Source: Saccharofermentans sp.
GTDB lineage: Bacteria; Bacillota_A; Clostridia; Saccharofermentanales; Saccharofermentanaceae
DNA: 44,536 bases
NCBI GenBank assembly: GCA_024695565.1
Contig: JAILHX010000120.1
Span: forward strand, 1-44,536
Reading direction: 5' to 3'
Positions 16,837-24,272 of this stretch are shown here, piece after piece; positions within the stretch are counted from its first letter, which is position 1; every line of letters begins with the position of its first letter. Position numbers and translations under genes: made by a program. The notes beneath the pieces are model-generated. The model searched no databases, was not told the DNA's origin, and was given only the letters and a program-made list of their open reading frames with translations.

Positions 16837-17703
16837 TTATTTGGCAGTTATGGAAACGATATCATCCATATTATCTATCAGGATATCGATCTCACTGCAG
16901 TTAGCAGGGACAATGAATTCTCTGACATTCACCTTATTAGCCTTTACCATCAGTGTGTGTCTGCCTTCTGATATGAAGACGGCACTAGTCCCGCCGTTAT
17001 TAAGGCTTAAATTGATATCCGTATCAATCGTTATCCTGGTAGTACCGGCGCACCCTCTGAACTTGCTTGTCCTCGTAAAGACGCATTTTACAGGTCTGTC
17101 CAGGCTTGCAGAATTGTACTTCAGTGAAGTAACACTGATTATGTTGCTGTCTTGAACGATCACGAGGCTTGAGTCATCCTTTACATCCAGGCTCGCATAT
17201 GCGAGATCAAACAGAGATTCGAACATTACTCTGTGCTTTCCTCTCGCAGCATTAAATGCCATTTCCGGATGTTTCCCGTCCATGACCCCGGCCGCATAGT
17301 CATCTACGGTTACCGTATACCAGATGTAACTCTTGAGAGCTATATCTTCACAGCGCATATTAACCGTCGCCATATCTCCCTGCGTGCTCGAAAACTCCCC
17401 GAGATCATACTGCGCTATCTCAAATATCTTAGGCGCAATATACTTGCCCATGCGCCCCCTGAAAGCAAGATAAACATCAGTAGTGCTATCGTAAACAGAG
17501 AATTCCTTTGTTAGCGGATCTTCAAATACTCCGGGAACCTTCATGACGATCTTATGCGTTCCCGGGACCACATACACAGCCGTATAATCCTGCGGCTTCA
17601 TATCGCATATATGGTAGCCGTCCACATATACTGATATGGGCTTAGCGTTTGCGTAGTAATTAGGTTTAACGATTCTTTTTCTGTATATGTGTAATGTGAT
17701 CAT
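16837..17703 (-). CDS. PEGA-like beta-repeat protein
   Basis: A 288-aa protein starting MITLHIYRKRIVKPNYYANA. Segment PISVYVDGYHICDMKPQDY followed by VVPGTHKIVMKV is the PEGA/DUF2846 pattern (a small beta domain with a Gly-His-Lys turn). Looser repeats of it appear near 145-180 and 250-275 (VFISEGRHTLMVKANK). No signal peptide or TM segment is evident. The frame stays open to an ATG at 17844, but the upstream part overlaps the 58-aa gene in another frame. The ATG at 17703 has GGACAGGTAAC upstream, so I start there. Function unknown. Confidence 0.7.
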   Translation of the reverse strand: MITLHIYRKRIVKPNYYANAKPISVYVDGYHICDMKPQDYTAVYVVPGTHKIVMKVPGVFEDPLTKEFSVYDSTTDVYLAFRGRMGKYIAPKIFEIAQYDLGEFSSTQGDMATVNMRCEDIALKSYIWYTVTVDDYAAGVMDGKHPEMAFNAARGKHRVMFESLFDLAYASLDVKDDSSLVIVQDSNIISVTSLKYNSASLDRPVKCVFTRTSKFRGCAGTTRITIDTDINLSLNNGGTSAVFISEGRHTLMVKANKVNVREFIVPANCSEIDILIDNMDDIVSITAK

Positions 17704-17746
17704 GTTACCTGTCCCCATTATCTGGCACATATACATAATAACATTA

Positions 17747-17923
17747 TCAGACCAGGATACCTGCCATCCCCATCTTCTCAGTAAGATCACCGAGGCTCTT
17801 ATCGTACTGTGCCTTAGAGATAGCGCCCCGCTCCAGGAAAGCATCCAGCGTCTGCTTCTGATTCAAATACAACTGCTTTTTCTTCTCTTCGGGCGAAAGC
17901 TGCTCCCATTCAAACTGTTCCAT
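17747..17923 (-). CDS. SHOCT-like small protein, 58 aa
   Basis: A short gene, MEQFEWEQLSPEEKKKQLYL onward, ending KMGMAGILV. The segment LDAFLERGAISKAQYDKSLG resembles the SHOCT short helical domain (LkeLyd-x-GiITeeEF). It overlaps the opposite-frame extension of the PEGA-like gene, which is why it is easy to miss. It lies 43 bases upstream of that gene's preferred start on the same strand, so the pair is probably one operon. Confidence 0.62.
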   Translation of the reverse strand: MEQFEWEQLSPEEKKKQLYLNQKQTLDAFLERGAISKAQYDKSLGDLTEKMGMAGILV

Positions 17924-18008
17924 GCCAAAGTTCCCTTAAAGTATTTACGCGGGTCATTATAGCATGCCCTGCGGCAGGAACAGGTGCGATTATTAGGACA
18001 ATTTAGAG

Positions 18009-18085
18009 GGACGGTTCTAGGACGGTTCTGAAGAATTTATAATTTTTTTCTTTATAAATTTTGGGGAGTGCTGATTTTCGAGCAC
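18009..18085. repeat. Intergenic repeat and hairpin cluster
   Basis: GGACGGTTCT is repeated at 18009 and 18020 (11 bases apart). A perfect 9-bp inverted repeat AATTTATAA (18034-18042) / TTATAAATT (18052-18060) encloses a T-rich loop. GTGCT (18068-18072) pairs with AGCAC (18081-18085) around GATTTTCG and contains one copy of TTTTCGAGCAC. The cluster follows the leftward gene that ends at 18107 and may act as its transcription end. Confidence 0.65.
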
Positions 18086-18106
18086 GCAAAATGCTTATCC
18101 TGCGGA

Positions 18107-18970
18107 TTACCAATCCGAATCCCAGTCTGAGTCATACGAATCGTAACTGTCGTAGTCATAATCCCAGTCGTCATCGTCCCAGTTGCTGTCATTCCAACTG
18201 TCGTCGTCATCATCGTTGTCGTAGGAATCGGCTTCGGTCTCGTATTCTTCGATGTCGTCAGCGTAATCGGCGTCGAGGTCATCGTAATCTCTGGCCTCAA
18301 AGTAATCCCTGTAGTTCTCTTCGAGTCTGTCGGGAGCATCGTAGGTGCGTTCCCACGAGCCGTCATCGGCAAGAGCATACCAGCCGGAGCCGCTGTAGTA
18401 GTAAGGTGTTCCTTTGTAATCGTAGTAGCCTTTGTTAGGTGTCTTGGCATCTTCCAGGATCATTGCGGCGAAGGAGAAACCGAATACCGCAATAATGAAT
18501 ATGACAATGCCCCACATTAAGATATTGGCCCACAAAGGACGTTTTCTTCGTGAAGACGACTTCGGACGCTGGGAATTGGAGGTCCTACCTTTGTCCAGAT
18601 CTGCCTGCTTGCGCTCTAAGAGTTCTGCCCTCATCTTCTGGTAGATCTCGTTGACAGCATATGCCTCATCGGTACCCTGATAACGAATTGCGCGCGTACC
18701 GTCTGCCTTGTTCTTGTATACAACGCAGTTTCCTGAAGAACTCTCCTTATAGATACCGAATGCCCGGGGTTCTCTGTAATCGACACCGATGAAGAACCTC
18801 ATCTTCTCGAGCGGGATGCCCTTGGCCTGGGCAAAGGCCTGAAGTTCTTCTATTGTCTTGGGGATCTGGTCGCCGCTCCTCTGAATATGAACATTGACCG
18901 CACCGCAGTTGGGACACTTCTCGATCGTGTCATCTATAACGCTTCCGCAATAATCACAAAAAGTCTTCAT
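18107..18970 (-). CDS. Zinc-ribbon membrane protein with Asp/Tyr/Trp-rich tail
   Basis: A 287-aa protein. Residues 1-25 hold a zinc ribbon: FCDYCGS ... KCPNCGA (two CxxC pairs). Residues about 40-115 are a soluble segment of unknown fold. A basic stretch (SSSRRKRPLW) precedes one TM segment at about 150-171. The C-terminal ~100 residues are low complexity, dominated by Asp, Tyr, Trp and Ser (a run of DDDDD, then repeats of SYDSYDSDWD). With the basic stretch inside, the acidic tail would be outside the cell and the zinc ribbon inside. AGGGGG lies before the ATG. Function unknown. Confidence 0.78.
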   Translation of the reverse strand: MKTFCDYCGSVIDDTIEKCPNCGAVNVHIQRSGDQIPKTIEELQAFAQAKGIPLEKMRFFIGVDYREPRAFGIYKESSSGNCVVYKNKADGTRAIRYQGTDEAYAVNEIYQKMRAELLERKQADLDKGRTSNSQRPKSSSRRKRPLWANILMWGIVIFIIAVFGFSFAAMILEDAKTPNKGYYDYKGTPYYYSGSGWYALADDGSWERTYDAPDRLEENYRDYFEARDYDDLDADYADDIEEYETEADSYDNDDDDDSWNDSNWDDDDWDYDYDSYDSYDSDWDSDW

Positions 18971-19045
18971 ACTACCCCCTAAAGATCCTTATAAGATAAT
19001 CTTAAATTCCTATAGCATTATATCACTTGAAGACATTAATGGTCT

Positions 19046-19417
19046 TTACAGTGATTCGATCATATAGACTGAAGCCAGTACCGTTCCGATAAACGCGCTC
19101 CCCGCGATGGCAATACCAGTTATCGGAAGCCAGAGCATTTTCCTGCTGCGCTTAGTCAGCATAGTGATCAGAGAGACTATTCCTGCTATGCCCCCGACCG
19201 GTGAGAGCATGTATCCGAGAACAGTTCCGAAAAAGAAAACACCCATCTTGGCGACATCTTCTGAATGGATCAGAACACTTGTGCCTTCATAAGACGGCAT
19301 TACCGTAACCGTTAATATCATAAACACTCCCAAAAATGCCAGGCAGGACAGCACCAATGATATCCAGCCAAAAGCTTTCGAAACCCCGGGAACCTTATTT
19401 ACATTATTCTCAGCCAT
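19046..19417 (-). CDS. Three-TM small membrane protein
   Basis: A 123-aa protein starting MAENNVNKVPGVSKAFGWIS. TM segments lie at about 16-41, 59-85 (glycine-rich: VGGIAGIVSLITML after FFFGTVLGYML), and 92-116. The layout is like DUF4190-type small membrane proteins. I prefer the ATG at 19417 because ACAGGAGATT lies upstream; an in-frame ATG at 19456 has no such site. It stands alone between the zinc-ribbon gene and the MATE gene. Function unknown. Confidence 0.7.
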   Translation of the reverse strand: MAENNVNKVPGVSKAFGWISLVLSCLAFLGVFMILTVTVMPSYEGTSVLIHSEDVAKMGVFFFGTVLGYMLSPVGGIAGIVSLITMLTKRSRKMLWLPITGIAIAGSAFIGTVLASVYMIESL

Positions 19418-19582
19418 ATAATCTCCTGTTACTGACTTTGCCATATCCTTATCCAATTAAAGCACAATACCAACCGCTGCCGGAGCAGACCCTCTCATTA
19501 GGGTATTATATCACTCGTGGATTGAGTACTGTCCCTAATCAGTAAGAAACGTATGGGCCTTGTTTTCGAGGACTTCGAAGGA

Positions 19583-20983
19583 TTAATCAGGCACATCCCT
19601 TGTCAGATTCTTGACCCATATATACTTGTTGTAATGCCACTTAAGGAACGGCAGTTTGACGATCTCATCGAGGCACATGATGACATATACGACCAGCACC
19701 GGCCACTTGAACACAAAGCAGGCAATGAGCGCGGCCGGAATGGCAAAGCACCAGGTGGCAAAGAATACGCTTACCGCATCGTACTTGGCGTCCCCTCCTG
19801 CCGGGAAGACCCCGCAGGTGAAGATCGTGTTATATGCAAAAGCAAACATATAAAAGCAGCTGAATACCAGCATCCATATAAGATACCCTTTGGCCGTATC
19901 AGTCAGCGCATAGAAAAGATATACGAGCGGTCCCGCTATCGCGATAAGCATTGCGTTAATCAGGCCGCTTAAGAACGAGACCTTGTAGAACCGGTCGCCA
20001 TACTTTTTTGCCTCATCGAGTCTTCCCGATCCGAGCAGCTCACCGATCATGATGCCCGAACCGCCTGCTATGCCCCAAGTCACACAAGCAATAAGCTGCT
20101 GCGCAACACCAGTGACTGAAGCAGACGCCGTCGCATCAGATCCTAAGTGTCCCATGATCACGTTGTGGACCGTAATGCTTATGCCCCAGGAAAGTGCGCT
20201 CGCAAGGTTGGCGGGGAATACCTTCCAGTAATCCTTCTCGAAATCCTTGGAAAAATAAGTAAGGCTCTTAAACGGCAGTCGGATCGTCTCCTTCTTCTTT
20301 GCCCAGATTAGAACTATCACAAGGGCTATGACTTCAACGACTATCGTTGAATACGCAGAGCCGTTTGCGCCGAGCGCCGGCACCCCGAATTTGCCGTATA
20401 TCAGGAAATAATCCGCGATCATGTCTACCGTAACCGTAACAGCAGATATGATGACGCTCAGCTTCGCGTCTCCCGCAATCTTCATGTTCATCAGAAAGCA
20501 CTGCGCCAGGGCGGAGAAAATATATGAGAAACTTACTATTCTAAGATACCCGGCGCCGATGGTTATAAGGCTCTCTTCCGGCGTGAAGATCCGCATCACG
20601 GGTTCCGGGAAGACGAGCGCTGCTATGAAAAACACGAGACTTATCAGGAGAGAATATCTTATTGCCATCGCCAGAAAACGACCGGCGTTCTTATAGTCTT
20701 TCTTTCCCCAATACTGGGCTATGAGGATCCCGGCAGCACTGGTGATCGCTCCGGTGAAAAGCGTCATCACGAAGAACAGCTGGTTAGCAAGTGACACCGC
20801 TGCAATGGAATCCTGGTTGAGCCTTCCGAGCATGAGAGCATCGGATGCGCCGACCAGAGCATTCAGAAGGCTCTGAAGAGCGAGCGGCACCGCAAGTGTC
20901 CTCAGGCGGGAATTAAAGACTTTCTTCTCATCTATGTTCATTTGGTTAAGGTTGAATCCTGCTTTGTCATCCAATGTCTTCAT
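19583..20983 (-). CDS. MATE family efflux transporter
   Basis: A 466-aa protein with about 12 TM segments in two homologous halves. LRTLAVPLALQSLLNALVGA, SDALMLGRLNQDSIAAVSLA and the later GIAGGSGIMIGELLGSGRLD are the paired N- and C-half motifs of the MATE fold. Such proteins export cationic drugs, flavins or other small molecules in exchange for Na+ or H+. Length (450-470) is normal. The substrate is not evident and no regulator is adjacent. It is preceded by a 290-base gap holding a zinc-ribbon remnant, so it probably has its own promoter. Confidence 0.92.
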   Translation of the reverse strand: MKTLDDKAGFNLNQMNIDEKKVFNSRLRTLAVPLALQSLLNALVGASDALMLGRLNQDSIAAVSLANQLFFVMTLFTGAITSAAGILIAQYWGKKDYKNAGRFLAMAIRYSLLISLVFFIAALVFPEPVMRIFTPEESLITIGAGYLRIVSFSYIFSALAQCFLMNMKIAGDAKLSVIISAVTVTVDMIADYFLIYGKFGVPALGANGSAYSTIVVEVIALVIVLIWAKKKETIRLPFKSLTYFSKDFEKDYWKVFPANLASALSWGISITVHNVIMGHLGSDATASASVTGVAQQLIACVTWGIAGGSGIMIGELLGSGRLDEAKKYGDRFYKVSFLSGLINAMLIAIAGPLVYLFYALTDTAKGYLIWMLVFSCFYMFAFAYNTIFTCGVFPAGGDAKYDAVSVFFATWCFAIPAALIACFVFKWPVLVVYVIMCLDEIVKLPFLKWHYNKYIWVKNLTRDVPD

Positions 20984-21062
20984 TATATCAAGAATAATGA
21001 ATCAGCTATTCAATCTATAGCATTAATGCCGCCTGCGTATGGCAAGGCAATAGGCATAATAA

Positions 21063-21103
21063 AAGGACGGTGTCACGCAAATTCCGATGCAGGTCCTGTC
21101 CTT
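21063..21103 (-). terminator. Weak inverted repeat upstream of the MATE gene
   Basis: Read leftward, AAGGAC (21103-21098) can pair with GTCCTT (21068-21063), and TTATT follows. The loop is about 29 bases, so it is a poor terminator at best, perhaps for the gene ending at 21273. Confidence 0.25.
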
Positions 21104-21155
21104 CTATGTGTATTGTACACAGATTATTTGTTTAATTTAATTGGTTGTGCTGCTA

Positions 21156-21242
21156 CTAGACCTTCTCTCCGCATTCGGTGCAGAAGATCTTGCCTGTAAC
21201 GTCGCTGCCGCAGTTTCGGCAGTATTGGCGCTCATTCTTCGT
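21156..21242 (-). pseudogene. C-terminal zinc-ribbon remnant
   Basis: A 28-codon open stretch with no start codon, reading QYCRNCGSDVTG then FCTECGEKV and a double stop. It is a perfect C-terminal zinc ribbon (two CxxC pairs), but a stop lies directly upstream. It starts exactly at a copy of the dispersed TTCGTTTA/TTTTCGAGCAC element (21238-21271). It is probably the tail of a lost protein. Confidence 0.6.
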
Positions 21243-21272
21243 TTACGGTCTGGTTTTCGAGCACCGGAACAA

Positions 21273-21599
21273 TTAGCTCAGAACATTATCCAAGTCTTGC
21301 TCAACTGCCTCAGGCGCGGTCTTCGGATCGTCATAATCAATATAAGTATCTTTATAAATCTCTTGGTGGAAAACGGTTATTACGGTTCCCTTCTCATAGT
21401 AAGCGATACCATTGTCATCGAATGCTGATACCCTGTGAAGCTGCGTGATCTGGTAGACCGCTCCTGCGAAACAACTTGCATACGCAACAGAACCTCCGTC
21501 CGCCAGCACAAACCGCCGCGGGAAGAAAACGAATACTGCGAGAAGTATCAACGCGATAATGATGCCTATAGCTTTTTTATTGTGTTTCTTTTTGCTCAT
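21273..21599 (-). CDS. Single-pass membrane protein, about 108 aa
   Basis: A small protein starting MSKKKHNKKAIGIIIALILL: a basic N-terminus, one TM segment at about 10-29, then a beta-rich outer part with ADGGSVAYASCFAGAVYQIT and GTVITVFHQEIYKD. Similar small membrane proteins with a DGGS-Y pattern are common in Clostridia, with no known function. The frame is open to 21740, but that extension runs through a repeat (GCGTCARCGGGGTC at 21632 and 21662) and I take the ATG at 21599 as more natural although no clear Shine-Dalgarno precedes it. It ends beside the zinc-ribbon remnant. Confidence 0.62.
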   Translation of the reverse strand: MSKKKHNKKAIGIIIALILLAVFVFFPRRFVLADGGSVAYASCFAGAVYQITQLHRVSAFDDNGIAYYEKGTVITVFHQEIYKDTYIDYDDPKTAPEAVEQDLDNVLS

Positions 21600-21739
21600 A
21601 GAATAATTCTGATCTTTGCGCAGGGTTGAAAGCGTCAACGGGGTCCTGTACAGTGCCGAATGCGTCAGCGGGGTCTGCTTTTTAATTATAATATCCCGTT
21701 TCTCTTCTGATTTCATCTGATGATATTGGACAAAAATCA

Positions 21740-21862
21740 TTAGCTAACATTTTGTCTAACATTTTTCCCGGTAAATGTTAGCTGGAAAGTTGGATTTCTC
21801 GATTAGCTAACATTTTAGCTAACTTTTTTCCTGAAAATGTTAGCAGAAAAGTTAACCGCGAG
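21740..21862. repeat. Two tandem 63-bp stem-loop units
   Basis: Unit 1 starts TTAGCTAACATTTT at 21740, unit 2 at 21803. Unit 1 has a 10-bp perfect inverted repeat, GCTAACATTT / AAATGTTAGC; unit 2 has an 11-bp one, GCTAACATTTT / AAAATGTTAGC. Both end in a TTAGCnGnAAAGTT-like tail. A third hairpin, GTCCAGGTAAA (21904-21914) / TTTACCTGGAC (21934-21944), follows. The region has no convincing gene. Confidence 0.8.
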
Positions 21863-21963
21863 GGGTGGCCGCATCACAGCTATTTCCGTAAGGCAAATCT
21901 GGTGTCCAGGTAAATGTCTGGGTTTTGGGGTGTTTTACCTGGACAAAAACACGGACAGTGCGC

Positions 21964-21993
21964 GCCGTTCATATGTCAGAAACGACCGTTCAT
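21964..21993 (+). promoter_or_regulatory. LytTR-type direct-repeat binding site
   Basis: GCCGTTCAT (21964-21972) and ACCGTTCAT (21985-21993) are direct repeats with a 12-base spacer. The second fits the LytTR consensus [TA][AC][CA]GTTN[AG][TG] at all nine positions, the first at eight. A -10-like TTTAAA (22004-22009) follows. The next rightward gene carries DUF3021 sequence, a family normally encoded beside LytTR regulators. The pairing supports the call. Confidence 0.6.
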
Positions 21994-22063
21994 GTGTTTT
22001 TTGTTTAAAGGTGGCCTCTGCCCTGATAAGATCGCCTCAACAAAGAGAAAAGGAGATTGGAAT

Positions 22064-22444
22064 ATGGGATATGCAATCAAAACAGAGAACCTTGTTAAGA
22101 GGTACAAGGACAAGACGGCAGTCGATGGGCTGACGCTGACGGTCAGCGAGGGCGAGCTCATCGCGCTGCTCGGCGTCATCGGCGCGACGTTTTCTCTGGC
22201 AGCATATATCTACGAAATCGAGAAAATAGGATTCATCATTCAGAGCATCATCTACTTTGTCATCACATCATCGGTATGCGTCGGCATAACCATTTTGCTG
22301 TGGCAGCTCCACAAGTACCCGGCAGCGTTTATATCCACGCTGGCAGGATATCTTGCGACACATGTGATCATGATGGTGATCGAATACCGTAAGCTCAAAG
22401 CCGACATCAAGGTCATCAACGAATTGTCGGCGGAGGAAGAATAA
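22064..22444 (+). CDS. Chimera: ABC-transporter ATPase start fused to DUF3021 end
   Basis: A 126-aa open frame. Residues 1-~38 (MGYAIKTENLVKRYKDKTAV, then LTVSEGELIALLGV) are the start of an ABC ATPase, broken exactly where the Walker A NGAGKT should begin. From about 39 it continues as the membrane part of a DUF3021 protein (IGATFSLAAYIYEIEKIGFI, three hydrophobic segments, and the tail MMVIEYRKLKADIKVINEL). The joint is in frame. I infer one deletion removed the rest of the ATPase, any permease and LytTR genes, and the start of DUF3021. AAAGGAG stands before ATG. The product cannot bind ATP; whether it is functional is unknown. Confidence 0.75.
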   Translation: MGYAIKTENLVKRYKDKTAVDGLTLTVSEGELIALLGVIGATFSLAAYIYEIEKIGFIIQSIIYFVITSSVCVGITILLWQLHKYPAAFISTLAGYLATHVIMMVIEYRKLKADIKVINELSAEEE

Positions 22445-22473
22445 GATTACTGATTGTCGGCCGGGGAGCAGGC

Positions 22474-23547
22474 TTATTCCTTAGAGGGAACCTTATCCGT
22501 ATTAAGCGTGGCAGTATCGGTCGAATCGGATGAGTCGCCGGAATCGTCTTTCATCACTGCAGTCGCTGCTGAAGGGGCGGCCTGGATGACGAGGGAGACC
22601 ATTCTCGCGATCTTCTTGGCCCAAACGATAGACAGAGTGTTGCTGATAACGGAATTGCCGGTTGCTTCCGGGCGGCTGCCATAGACGGCTGAAGCGAGCA
22701 GAGCAGCGTACATGACGCGGATGCTTCTGTCCATCGACAAGTCGCTGAAGCCCTTCTGTTTCTTGAGATAAGTCTCTGCCTCGACGATCTCGTCGGCAAG
22801 CTTATCGGGCTCTAAGTCTGTATCTATAAGCGAACCGATTGAAGAGACAATATATCCGGTGCCGTAGTTGGAGCCTTTTTTGAGCAGGGCGTTATGGATG
22901 CGCAATGCTTTGTCGCACTTCTCCTCCATGTCGCCGTAAGATACCGCCAGGACTTCGCAGAGTTCGTAAGCAGGGTCTTTGTTGATCTTGGTCTTGCAGG
23001 TCTCGGTGAGGTAAGTAAATCCTGCTGAGAGGTCAGCTAATACCGCATCAACACTCTTTCTGGTAATCGCGAGGAACATGATAAAAGAAGTATCGTCTGC
23101 AGAAGTTAGGATTGGATGATCGGAATTCATTCTCTTCTGGATCTCGCCTGCCCTGTCTAAGATCTCATCACACTGATCCTGCAGACCGTGATCGAGGATC
23201 AGAATGGATGCCAGCACCATATAATCGTTCTCGAGGAACTTTCCCTTAATTATCTTGTTATATACTGCGAGGAAATCCTCGAGGTACTTCTCAGGATCTT
23301 CGGCCAGAGCCATCTTGCTCAGGATCACGAGCTCCACGATGTCTCTCAGATTGGACAGTAGACGCGTCTTGCTATTGAGGAGTTTCCTACAAGACTTCAT
23401 CTTATCGACGTCCGCTTCCTGACCTTCAGCTGTGAAGACCAAGGCAGCTGCCACGCTCATTAATTCATTCTCAAGGAAAAACTTCGTGTGTATGTCAGCG
23501 CGGTTCTTTACGAGCAGATCGCATTTTTGCAGTAATAAGTCATTCAT
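22474..23547 (-). CDS. DUF4003 family protein
   Basis: A 357-aa soluble helical protein. The segment IQKRMNSDHPILTSADDTSF (about 133-152) is the family hallmark (MKknHpfLTs-dD). The N-terminal LLVKNRADIHTKFFLENELM and the helical repeats after it also fit DUF4003. The C-terminal 30 residues are Ser/Asp/Thr-rich and disordered. The family's function is unknown. An AAGGAGG lies 13 bases before the ATG, slightly long. It converges on the ABC/DUF3021 chimera with 29 bases between the stops. Confidence 0.82.
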   Translation of the reverse strand: MNDLLLQKCDLLVKNRADIHTKFFLENELMSVAAALVFTAEGQEADVDKMKSCRKLLNSKTRLLSNLRDIVELVILSKMALAEDPEKYLEDFLAVYNKIIKGKFLENDYMVLASILILDHGLQDQCDEILDRAGEIQKRMNSDHPILTSADDTSFIMFLAITRKSVDAVLADLSAGFTYLTETCKTKINKDPAYELCEVLAVSYGDMEEKCDKALRIHNALLKKGSNYGTGYIVSSIGSLIDTDLEPDKLADEIVEAETYLKKQKGFSDLSMDRSIRVMYAALLASAVYGSRPEATGNSVISNTLSIVWAKKIARMVSLVIQAAPSAATAVMKDDSGDSSDSTDTATLNTDKVPSKE

Positions 23548-23710
23548 GAAGTATCTTAAGCCTCCTTGGGGATCGGTTTGTGCACTGCCGGGAAATAGGC
23601 AGGACCTTGGGTATAATTATATTTTTTTACCTATATTTGCGGTGGGATTTTGAGATCCGCCCCGCGTGCGGACTCGTGACTGAAATGAGAGTGTTCCGCC
23701 CTCCCTTATC

Positions 23711-23738
23711 TGCAAAGCCCGGAACAGTTCCGGCTTTA
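23711..23738. terminator. Hairpin after the gene ending at 23736
   Basis: AAAGCCCGGAACAGTTCCGGCTTT forms a 9-10 bp stem with one bulge. The T runs on either side are short (TTT leftward, TTTATT rightward), so it is a modest terminator for the leftward gene. Confidence 0.45.
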
Positions 23739-24245
23739 TTCTGTGTCAGATCCTTCCTGATCAAGCATAATGATTTCATACACATCTGTATCTGCATAAT
23801 TATCCCATTTGATAACGATACAGGGCCCCTCAGAGAAATTGGGATAATCAAGTTTTTCGACGGCAATAACACTTCTTATACCGTCATTAGATTCAAAAAC
23901 GACTTTAGGATATATTTCGTTATCACTATATTCTGATTTTCTCTTGTCAACTATTATGCCGCGTTGTACGCTGAATTCTCCCTTGTTGATCTGTCTCGTA
24001 AAAGAATTACTGATAACAAAAAGATATATGCAAAAAGCAACGATTACCAATACGAATATGCTGATGTAAAGGATACTGTGTTTATATATAGTCAAAGCCA
24101 GATCAGCCAAAAGGACAAACACAAAGACAGGCATGAACCGTTTGCGCTGCTCTTTGTCCCGCTTTGCGGCTCTTGCTTTTAAATATTCAATTTCCTCTGT
24201 TGTTGCCTTTCTTAAACTGATCTTGTCTCCGGTAGAATTGTCCAT
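23736..24245 (-). CDS. Two-TM membrane protein, 169 aa
   Basis: The protein starts MDNSTGDKISLRKATTEEIE. An N-terminal charged helix (EYLKARAAKRDKEQRKRF) precedes two TM segments at about 38-57 and 61-81, then a cytoplasmic beta-rich domain (SVQRGIIVDKRKS ... PKVVFESNDG). The helix-TM-TM-beta layout recalls two-TM PH-like proteins, with no family assigned. The ATG at 24245 has GGAAGTG 8 bases upstream; a GTG at 24254 is also possible. It follows the TPM-like gene at 27 bases and is probably in its operon. Confidence 0.68.
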   Translation of the reverse strand: MDNSTGDKISLRKATTEEIEYLKARAAKRDKEQRKRFMPVFVFVLLADLALTIYKHSILYISIFVLVIVAFCIYLFVISNSFTRQINKGEFSVQRGIIVDKRKSEYSDNEIYPKVVFESNDGIRSVIAVEKLDYPNFSEGPCIVIKWDNYADTDVYEIIMLDQEGSDTE

Positions 24246-24272
24246 ATTTATCACTTCCGTTTTAACTCATGC

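Noticed and set aside
18052..18450. Thr/Met-rich 132-codon frame
   Set aside because: It is the shifted frame of the low-complexity Asp/Tyr tail of the zinc-ribbon membrane gene.
21600..21740. N-terminal extension of the small membrane protein
   Set aside because: It consists of a DNA repeat (GCGTCARCGGGGTC twice) and precedes a natural basic-TM start at 21599.
22064..22444. A normal ABC transporter ATPase
   Set aside because: Walker A, signature and Walker B motifs are all missing; only the first 38 residues remain.
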